Source: an uncultured Bacillota bacterium (GTDB lineage Bacteria > Bacillota_I > Bacilli_A > RFN20 > CAG-631). Taken from it: a stretch of 12,397 bases of DNA. Positions 8,035 through 12,397 of the stretch are shown here, in pieces (the first letter of the stretch is position 1; each line of letters begins with the position of its first letter). The translations under genes and the position numbers were made by a program. The notes under the pieces are model-generated. The model worked only from the letters and a program-made list of their open reading frames with translations, had not been told where the DNA came from and did not search any database. Location of the stretch: contig CAJJXN010000038.1 in NCBI GenBank assembly GCA_905197115.1, forward strand, positions 1 to 12,397, read 5' to 3'.

Positions 8035-8967
8035 CTAATAATGTACCTTTTTACTACTTACATATAAGTTAATAAAGGTAAAGAATAAAATAATAACGAG
8101 TAATACAACCGCTGCCGCTGCAGCCATACTTACTGTATTTACTTGCGATAATCCATTATAAATATAATAAACAATCGTTAATAAACTATTATCTTGCGCC
8201 CCATTTGGTCCTGGATTATTTAATAATGCTTTAATGGAAGAATATTCTTTAAAGGATCCAATAAAGGACGTAATACATACATAAACGATTTGTGGAGACA
8301 ATAATGGAATTGTAATTCTCCAAAACGTTTTAAATTTTGGTGTAGCATCAATTTTAGCTGCTTGATAATATTGTTTATCAATACTTTGAAGTCCACTTAA
8401 GAAAATTAAAATTTTATAAGGTAATGCATGCCATACAATATAGATACACAATACAATCATCGCAGACCATCTACCTGCTCCGATGTCAATCCAGTTTTTG
8501 CCTGTTGATCCAAATAAAGCATTGATAAGTCCATAATCTTTATGGAACATTACAGCAAATACCATCCCAATCGCCATGGAGTTTGTAACATACGGAATAA
8601 AGAAAATTGTTTGGAAGATTTTATTGAACCATTTAATTGAGTTCAATCCGACAGCTATCAATAAAGCAATTAAAACAGAAGCTGGCACAGTTACAAATAC
8701 AATAATCAATGTATTAATTAAAGCATAAGTTATAAAGGTATCATCGTAATAGAAGTGTCCACCCGATGTATTTCCAAATCTCCCAAAAATTGCTAAATAA
8801 TTATCAAAAGTTAAAGACGTACCTCTAAAACTTCCTGATGTATATTCATAATTTTTTAAAAATGAAATAATAATTGTGTTGATAAGCGGATATACTGTAA
8901 AGATTAGCAATAAGATAATTGAGGGAGCCAAATATAGCCAAGCTTTCCAGTTGTTTTTATGTTCCAA
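8035..8967 (-). CDS. ABC importer permease, MalF/UgpA type (TTG start)
   Basis: A 310-residue permease of the CUT1 ABC family, the UgpA/MsmF-like partner of the next gene. Typical N-terminus (WLYLAPSIILLLIFTVYPL, 10-28) and about six membrane segments; the EAA docking loop is at 200-224 (YYQAAKIDATPKFKTFWRITIP). The start is a TTG at 8965-8967: the frame has no ATG before the first membrane helix, and GAAAGGG lies at a suitable distance inside the end of the ATPase gene, whose stop is one base upstream. The weak start codon with close spacing suggests coupling to ATPase translation. Length and motifs are complete, with no sign of damage. Confidence 0.93.
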   Translation of the reverse strand: MEHKNNWKAWLYLAPSIILLLIFTVYPLINTIIISFLKNYEYTSGSFRGTSLTFDNYLAIFGRFGNTSGGHFYYDDTFITYALINTLIIVFVTVPASVLIALLIAVGLNSIKWFNKIFQTIFFIPYVTNSMAIGMVFAVMFHKDYGLINALFGSTGKNWIDIGAGRWSAMIVLCIYIVWHALPYKILIFLSGLQSIDKQYYQAAKIDATPKFKTFWRITIPLLSPQIVYVCITSFIGSFKEYSSIKALLNNPGPNGAQDNSLLTIVYYIYNGLSQVNTVSMAAAAAVVLLVIILFFTFINLYVSSKKVHY

Positions 8968-8968
8968 T

Positions 8969-10096
8969 TTAGATTACCCTTTCAGACGTATCTCTATTGA
9001 AGACTAAAACTTTATTTTTCTTGACTCCCAATTTAATTTTTCCAACCTTAACTTTTGTATCAGCATCTACAATCGCTTTAAAAGTTGGTTTTAAGCAATT
9101 TTCATTTTTACAAACAATTGAAATATCTCTTCCTAATGTTTCAATTTGTTCAACTTCTGCGTTTAAAACACCACTTGATTGTTTTACAACAAAACCTTCA
9201 GGACGAATTCCTACATACACATCTTGATTGGCAATTGGTGTTGTGGTTTCAAATAACATATCTTCTCCAATATAAACTTTATTATCTTTAATTGTTCCAG
9301 TGAAGACATTAATTGGTGGAGTTCCTAAAAATTGAGCGACAAATAAGTTCGTTGGATTATTGTAAACTTCTTGTGGCTCTGCTCTTTGTTGTTCTAATCC
9401 ATCTTTCATTACAACAATTTCATCACTAATACTCATTGCTTCTTCTTGGTCATGGGTAACGAATATAGTTGTTACACCTGTTTCTTTTTGTAAACGACGA
9501 ATTTCTTCACGAGTTTGTAAACGAAGACGAGCATCTAAGTTTGATAAAGGTTCATCAAGCAATAAAACACGTGGTTTCTTTACAAGAGCTCTTGCAATTG
9601 CAACACGTTGTTGTTGTCCCCCAGATAATTGACTAGGTTTACGATCTAATAATTTTTCGATTTGAACTAATTTTGCAGTTTCAAGAACCATCGCTTCGAT
9701 TTCTGCTTTTTTTAGTCTTCTTTTCTTTGTAACTAAATTTCCTTCTTTGTCTTTAACTTGTTCCTCAACTTTAAGGTTTTCAAGAGGGAAAGCAATATTT
9801 TTTGCTACTGTCATATGTGGATATAAAGCATAGTTTTGAAATACAAGACCAATGCCTCTTCTTTCTGGTGACAATTCTGTAACATCTTCATCTCCAAAAA
9901 AGATTTGTCCAGAAGTTGGTTCTAAAAGACCTGAAATCATATAAAGAGTTGTAGATTTTCCACAACCCGAAGGTCCAAGTAATCCTACAAGTTTTCCAGA
10001 TGGAATGACAATATCAAGATTATCCACCGCACGAGTTTCAGATTCTTTTTTATTATCTTTGAAAATTTTTGTAAGATTTTTTAATCTTATTTCCAT
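8969..10096 (-). CDS. ugpC: ABC importer ATP-binding subunit, UgpC/MsmK/MalK type
   Basis: A 375-residue ATPase that powers the importer. Walker A GPSGCGKST at 41-49, Q-loop Gln87, signature LSGGQ at 157-161, Walker B LLLDEP at 178-183 and switch His215 are all intact. After the nucleotide-binding domain comes a MalK/TOBE-type C-terminal domain (NVFTG near 263-267, VGIRPEG at 295-301). A basic insertion of roughly 17-20 residues (about 110-130, rich in Lys, Arg and Glu) lies between the Q-loop region and the signature motif, where UgpC homologues usually have a short turn. First gene of the operon, with a GGAGGA ribosome site six bases from the ATG. The symbol is at family level: MsmK-type ATPases can serve several importers, and the substrate is set by the binding protein. 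Confidence 0.93.
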   Translation of the reverse strand: MEIRLKNLTKIFKDNKKESETRAVDNLDIVIPSGKLVGLLGPSGCGKSTTLYMISGLLEPTSGQIFFGDEDVTELSPERRGIGLVFQNYALYPHMTVAKNIAFPLENLKVEEQVKDKEGNLVTKKRRLKKAEIEAMVLETAKLVQIEKLLDRKPSQLSGGQQQRVAIARALVKKPRVLLLDEPLSNLDARLRLQTREEIRRLQKETGVTTIFVTHDQEEAMSISDEIVVMKDGLEQQRAEPQEVYNNPTNLFVAQFLGTPPINVFTGTIKDNKVYIGEDMLFETTTPIANQDVYVGIRPEGFVVKQSSGVLNAEVEQIETLGRDISIVCKNENCLKPTFKAIVDADTKVKVGKIKLGVKKNKVLVFNRDTSERVI

Positions 10097-10120
10097 AATA
10101 TTCCTCCAATTCTATTTTCC

Positions 10121-10149
10121 ATTATAACTAACTAAAGTTATAAAAACAA
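10121..10149 (-). promoter_or_regulatory. Sigma-A promoter of the ABC/nuclease operon
   Basis: The minus strand carries TTGTTT (10144-10149), exactly 17 bases, then a perfect TATAAT (10121-10126). Transcription would start near 10114, about 18 bases before the ATPase ATG, with GGAGGA between. It is the only well-spaced promoter seen upstream of the six-gene operon. Confidence 0.78.
10122..10143. promoter_or_regulatory. Perfect 8-6-8 inverted repeat over the -10 and spacer: candidate operator
   Basis: TTATAACT (10122-10129), six bases, AGTTATAA (10136-10143): a perfect dyad of 22 bases that covers most of the -10 hexamer and all of the spacer up to the -35. A repressor dimer bound here would block RNA polymerase. 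A near copy of the half-site, AGTTACAA, lies at 10208-10215 inside a second small palindrome (TTTGTA-GT-TACAAA, 10203-10216). No repressor gene is obvious in the window. In such AT-rich DNA some palindromes arise by chance, but perfect arms at this position are suggestive. Confidence 0.6.
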
Positions 10150-10217
10150 GCAATTATATACAAAAAAGTATAGGATTTTTAGAAAGTCAAATTTTTTGTT
10201 ATTTTGTAGTTACAAAT

Positions 10218-10253
10218 AAAAAAAAGTATGATATAATAATATTCACACTTTTT
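10218..10253 (-). terminator. Probable rho-independent terminator of the Phd-like gene
   Basis: On the minus strand an 11-base-pair stem (arms 10243-10253 and 10221-10231, one G-U pair) with an 11-base loop runs into eight Ts (10218-10225, partly in the stem). It starts about 18 bases after the TAG stop at 10272. The stem has only two G-C pairs, so efficiency is uncertain and some read-through into the ABC operon is possible. Confidence 0.55.
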
Positions 10254-10271
10254 CAAATATTTGTAATTTTG

Positions 10272-10727
10272 CTACGATTTTGTAGCTTTTTTTGTGCTTT
10301 TTTCTTTTTTTACCTTTCCAATTACGATAATTTTCTTCAAATCTTCTATATCTTCACAAAGCAAAATATGGAAAATAAAGGAAAGCTTATCTTTAATGTT
10401 TTGTCCATAAAAATAAAACATAAAATTGTCATAAATATCATTTGCATAATCCATCAAATTTTTACACAAATCTTCTAATGCTTCTGCTTTTGTTTCACCT
10501 TTTCCCCAAACATTTAACTTGGAAGCCCACAAAATAGTATTTTTATTTTCATCTAATTCTGATTTTACTTCAATTTGGCTATCTTGCAAAAATAATTTTA
10601 ATAAATTTCTTTCAATTAAGATTGCTTCATATTTTCTTCTTTTTAAAATAATTGGCTTTTCAAATATAACTGAATCAAAAAAATTGCTCATTTCTTTTCT
10701 TGCATCTGTGACATTAATTTTATTCAT
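10272..10727 (-). CDS. Phd/YefM-like antitoxin-type protein with extra C-terminal region, no toxin partner
   Basis: A 151-residue protein. Residues about 1-46 (INVTDARKEM, FFDSVIFEKPIILKRRK, EAILIER) resemble the DNA-binding and dimer-forming N-terminus of Phd/YefM antitoxins. Residues about 60-100 (NTILWASKLNVWGKGETKAEALEDLCKNLMDYA) resemble the substrate-binding-like half of HicB and Phd-like antitoxins, where a short strand pair is followed by G-x-T-x-x-E-A-L. The rest (101-151) is helical and ends in a Lys-rich tail. The ATG at 10725-10727 has AGAGGTGAG upstream; a longer frame to 10817 would contain the promoter, so it is not used. No toxin-sized gene adjoins it on either side, so it may be an orphan antitoxin or a small autoregulated repressor. 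Function is not established. Confidence 0.75.
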   Translation of the reverse strand: MNKINVTDARKEMSNFFDSVIFEKPIILKRRKYEAILIERNLLKLFLQDSQIEVKSELDENKNTILWASKLNVWGKGETKAEALEDLCKNLMDYANDIYDNFMFYFYGQNIKDKLSFIFHILLCEDIEDLKKIIVIGKVKKEKSTKKATKS

Positions 10728-10751
10728 TTTGCTCTCACCTCTGACTACTTC

Positions 10752-10780
10752 ATTATTGCATATTATGTACGTTTTGTCAA
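10752..10780 (-). promoter_or_regulatory. Strong sigma-A promoter of the Phd-like gene
   Basis: A perfect TTGACA (10775-10780) on the minus strand, a 17-base spacer, then AATAAT (10752-10757) preceded by TGC, so an extended -10. Predicted start is about 18 bases before the ATG. The spacer holds a near-palindrome, TGCATATTATGTA (10757-10769, five of six pairs), and an overlapping TGTACG (10766-10771) close to the TGTACA core I recall for YefM operators, so autoregulation is plausible. Confidence 0.82.
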
Positions 10781-10840
10781 TAATATATTTTATATAATAT
10801 ATAATAAAAATATACAATAAGTATATATTAATAAAAGTAT

Positions 10841-10871
10841 AAAAAAATAAGAAATTAAGCTTTCTTATTTT
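10841..10871 (-). terminator. Rho-independent terminator of the alaS-ruvX-DUF1292-GNAT operon
   Basis: On the minus strand an 11-base-pair perfect stem (arms 10861-10871 and 10844-10854) with a 6-base loop that contains the GNAT stop codon, followed by a T-rich tail (10841-10847, then more Ts after a short break). The stem is almost all A-T, but the position is right. Confidence 0.65.
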
Positions 10872-11418
10872 CTATAAAATCCTCATAATTTAATTTATAT
10901 TCTAAAATAGTATATAAATGGTTATTTTTTAAAAACGAATTTTCATTTACTTGCATAAGTTTAAAATGATTAGCCAAAATGATTTTTTTGGACGCCTCAT
11001 TTTCTAAAATATGCTTAGCATAAAGACAATTTAGATGATAATATTCAAAAGCGATTTGAACAATTGCTTTTATGACTTCACTCATATATCCTTGATTCCA
11101 AGAATTTTGATTTAATAAATAGCCAATTTCAGCACTATTTTCATATAAATTAAAAGTAATACTTGCCGAGCCTATCATTTTGTTCGTATCTTTTTGTATA
11201 ATCGCATAATTAATTGAATTGCCACTATAATAAGAACGAATCATATTTTCAATCACATGTTTTGTATCTAGAGTGCTTCTATGTGGTTCAAAAGTCAAAT
11301 ATTTTGTAACTTGCCTATTGTTACAAATTTCATACATATCTCTAATATCACACAAATCAATTGGTCGGCAATATAATCGATTTGTATAAAAATTAGGTGC
11401 GCCTAGACCTTTATACAT
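10855..11418 (-). CDS. GNAT N-acetyltransferase, RimJ/RimL-like
   Basis: A 187-residue acetyl-CoA-dependent N-acetyltransferase of normal length. The RimJ/RimL-like pattern is seen in LYCRPIDLCDIRDMYE at 15-30, Y-A-I-I near 71-74 with IGSASI at 82-87, the strand EIGYLL at 97-102 and the acetyl-CoA loop with NQGYMSEVIKAI at 108-119 (the Q-x-x-G-x-G/A region; here Asn-Gln-Gly-Tyr), then ENEASKKI at 139-146. Such proteins acetylate ribosomal-protein N-termini, other proteins or small molecules; the substrate cannot be told. The ATG is two bases from the stop of the DUF1292 gene and has no good ribosome site of its own, so translation probably depends on re-initiation after that gene. Confidence 0.88.
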   Translation of the reverse strand: MYKGLGAPNFYTNRLYCRPIDLCDIRDMYEICNNRQVTKYLTFEPHRSTLDTKHVIENMIRSYYSGNSINYAIIQKDTNKMIGSASITFNLYENSAEIGYLLNQNSWNQGYMSEVIKAIVQIAFEYYHLNCLYAKHILENEASKKIILANHFKLMQVNENSFLKNNHLYTILEYKLNYEDFIENKKA

Positions 11419-11420
11419 TT

Positions 11421-11843
11421 TTATTTATCGTCTTGGCATTCACAATCGTGGTGACCACAACAGCATTCATGCTCTTCGTGTTCACATTCACATTCGTGTT
11501 CTTCATGTTCGCAACAACATTCATGATCATGTTCATGATGATGTTCACATCCACATTCATGATTATGGTGATGGTGTCCACATCCACATTCATGTTCTTC
11601 TTCGCCAGCAGTTTGGAATTGAGCGAAAACATCTTCTAAAAGTTCCCATTCTTCATCTGTTTCTACTGCAAATAAATTACCTTCTTCGTCATAGCTTGAA
11701 ACAAAAGCTTCTTGATTTTCATCTTTTGGATCTGTATAAAATACATAATTTTTTTTCGTTTCTTCATGTGTATATGTAAACATGATGTACATTTCTTTTT
11801 CATTACCATCTTTATCCGTTACGATCATTTTTCTATCTTCCAT
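11421..11843 (-). CDS. DUF1292 (YrzB-like) protein with His/Cys-rich metal-binding tail
   Basis: A 140-residue cytoplasmic protein. Residues about 6-80 form the small acidic beta-rich DUF1292 domain (VTDKDGNEKEM, FTYTHEETKKNYVFYTD, AFVSSYDEEGNLFAVETDEEWELLEDVFAQF), known from B. subtilis YrzB, whose function is unknown. The place after ruvX matches that family. Residues 81-140 are an unusual tail: 14 Cys and 17 His in 60 residues, mostly as H-E-C-x-C and C-C-C units separated by acidic residues and His clusters. Such a tail should bind several soft or borderline metal ions (Zn, Ni, Cu), acting as store, buffer or sensor. No signal peptide is present. The ATG has AAAGGAGA upstream. It lies 45 bases after ruvX and two before the GNAT gene. 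Confidence 0.9.
   Translation of the reverse strand: MEDRKMIVTDKDGNEKEMYIMFTYTHEETKKNYVFYTDPKDENQEAFVSSYDEEGNLFAVETDEEWELLEDVFAQFQTAGEEEHECGCGHHHHNHECGCEHHHEHDHECCCEHEEHECECEHEEHECCCGHHDCECQDDK
11424..11603 (-). repeat. Low-complexity repeat encoding the His/Cys/Glu tail
   Basis: About 180 bases of degenerate short repeats, on the plus strand built from CATTCA(C/T), GTGTTC and TTCATG variants, encoding H-E-C-x-C/H-H-x-H units. The repeat units are not identical, so they probably arose by slippage and then diverged. Several other frames also stay open through this stretch; they are by-products of the repeat. Confidence 0.75.
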
Positions 11844-11888
11844 TTTTTCTATCTCCTTTTATATTAGTATATTCATTTTAACATAGAA

Positions 11889-12302
11889 CTATCTTTTTGT
11901 ATCTAAATAATTTTGCAAAATTATAGCTGCAGCTACTTTATCGACAACTTTTTTGCGATTTTTACGGCTTACGTCGAAATTTAACAAGCTTCTTTGAGCA
12001 GAAACGGTCGATAAGCGTTCATCCATAAATATAATTTTGATTTCTTTTTTCATTAAAATCATTTCTTTGAAACGTTTTGAGCGAAGGCATCCTTCAGATT
12101 CATCTTTATTCATATGATAAGGCATACCAATAATCACTTCATCTACTTCATTTTGATTAATTATATCAATGATTTTTTGAATTAATTCTTCATTTTCTTC
12201 TTGATAACGTATGACAGTATATGCATTTGCAATCATTTTTAACGAATCACTTAAAGCTATTCCAACAGTTACGCTACCAATATCTAATCCCATTGCCTTC
12301 AT
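11889..12302 (-). CDS. ruvX: RuvX/YqgF Holliday-junction resolvase-like nuclease (pre-16S rRNA processing)
   Basis: A 137-residue YqgF-family protein with the RNase H fold, normal length. Motifs are GLDIGSVTVGIALSD at 5-19 with catalytic Asp7, EVIIGMPYHMN at 55-65, FMDERLSTVSAQRSLL at 92-107 with Glu95, and DKVAAAIILQNYLD at 121-134 with Asp121. The family is linked to 5' maturation of 16S rRNA and to Holliday-junction resolution; it is essential in many bacteria. The ATG at 12300-12302 overlaps the alaS stop in ATGA and has GAGGAA eight bases upstream. Order alaS-ruvX-DUF1292 matches the Bacillota pattern, except that the small yrzL/ireB gene usually found between alaS and ruvX is missing. 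Confidence 0.95.
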   Translation of the reverse strand: MKAMGLDIGSVTVGIALSDSLKMIANAYTVIRYQEENEELIQKIIDIINQNEVDEVIIGMPYHMNKDESEGCLRSKRFKEMILMKKEIKIIFMDERLSTVSAQRSLLNFDVSRKNRKKVVDKVAAAIILQNYLDTKR

Positions 12303-12397
12303 GAAAGTAATTCCTCAATTTTTTTAGAAATTTCCTCAAATGTTTTCACATTTTTGCCACCTGCTTGAGCCATATCTGGACGTCCACCACCATTACC
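12299..12397 (-). CDS. alaS: Alanyl-tRNA synthetase, C-terminal 32 residues (partial)
   Basis: The end of alaS, whose body lies beyond the window edge. The visible residues begin G-N-G-G-G-R-P-D-M-A-Q-A-G-G-K, the highly characteristic glycine-rich motif of the AlaS C-Ala domain, followed by a short helix (FEEISKKIEELLS) and TGA. The stop overlaps the ruvX start by four bases. Alanyl-tRNA synthetase charges tRNA-Ala; the C-Ala domain aids tRNA binding and oligomerisation. Confidence 0.95.
   Translation of the reverse strand, partial: GNGGGRPDMAQAGGKNVKTFEEISKKIEELLS

Noticed and set aside
10157..10172. Inverted repeat TATAC-N6-GTATA upstream of the ABC promoter.
   Set aside because: Five-base A/T-rich arms are expected by chance in such DNA; it has no clear relation to a promoter element.
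10209..10293. A possible small plus-strand transcript: extended -10 TGATATAAT (10229-10237) followed by GCTAC-N6-GTAGC and seven Ts (10271-10293).
   Set aside because: The TATAAT lies in the loop of the minus-strand terminator, the -35 (GTTACA) is poor, the stem is only five base pairs, and the product would be about 50 bases with no recognisable RNA family. It remains a weak possibility only.
10728..10817. N-terminal extension of the Phd-like protein to 10817.
   Set aside because: The extension would contain the whole TTGACA-17-AATAAT promoter, and the ATG at 10727 has its own ribosome site at the start of the Phd-like fold.
11397..11639. Open frames on both strands across the His/Cys repeat, including a hydrophobic plus-strand frame rich in Phe/Met.
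   Set aside because: They are by-products of the short-period repeat in other frames; no ribosome site, and the DUF1292 frame is clearly the coding one.
11421..12302. Possible mycoplasma-type code, with the alaS TGA read as Trp.
   Set aside because: Long genes with many Trp codons, all TGG, stay open under the standard code, and the TGA forms the typical ATGA overlap with ruvX.
1..12397. CRISPR arrays, tRNA/rRNA genes, insertion sequences or phage genes.
   Set aside because: No regularly spaced repeats, tRNA-like cloverleaf, transposase motif or phage protein was seen on either strand.

Overview
All credible genes lie on the minus strand, so the window reads from high to low coordinates. 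The DNA is very A+T rich. Trp is encoded by TGG throughout, so the code is standard rather than the mycoplasma code in which TGA means Trp. The order alaS > ruvX > DUF1292 gene is a Bacillota arrangement (in Bacillus subtilis, alaS-yrzL-yrrK-yrzB). Together with the many lipoproteins, the UgpB-like importer and paired DHH phosphoesterases, this suggests a low-GC Bacillota lineage near the Erysipelotrichia or Acholeplasma-like Mollicutes. The species cannot be named from the sequence.

Region 1 (12397-10841) is a housekeeping operon. It holds the last 32 codons of alaS, ruvX (4-base ATGA overlap), a DUF1292 protein with a very His/Cys-rich tail, and a GNAT acetyltransferase, and it closes with a hairpin terminator at 10841-10871. 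Region 2 (10780-10218) is a single 151-residue gene with a strong sigma-A promoter and a plausible terminator. Its N-terminus resembles Phd/YefM antitoxins, and no toxin lies beside it.

Region 3 (10149-2367) is a six-gene operon. A TTGTTT-17-TATAAT promoter, overlapped by a perfect 8-6-8 inverted repeat (a likely operator), drives a UgpC/MsmK-type ATPase, two MalF/MalG-type permeases, a UgpB-like solute-binding lipoprotein, a staphylococcal-nuclease (SNase) lipoprotein with C-terminal OB-like domains, and a 606-residue lipoprotein with Ig-like and OB-like modules. A long stem-loop terminator at 2367-2407 ends it. Region 4 (2337-1) has its own extended -10 promoter. It encodes a second SNase lipoprotein fused to a lamin-tail domain, then two tandem DHH/NrnA-type phosphoesterases, the second cut by the window edge.

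The most interesting reading is that regions 3 and 4 together form a surface nucleic-acid scavenging system: anchored nucleases cut extracellular DNA/RNA, an Ig/OB lipoprotein may hold the polymer or complex, a UgpB-like ABC importer takes up a phosphate-containing product, and cytoplasmic NrnA-type enzymes degrade short oligonucleotides. Each domain call is visible in the sequence; the joint function is inference. No gene-free stretch exceeds 300 bases. The longest is 10097-10271, which holds the ABC promoter/operator and the terminator of the preceding gene.
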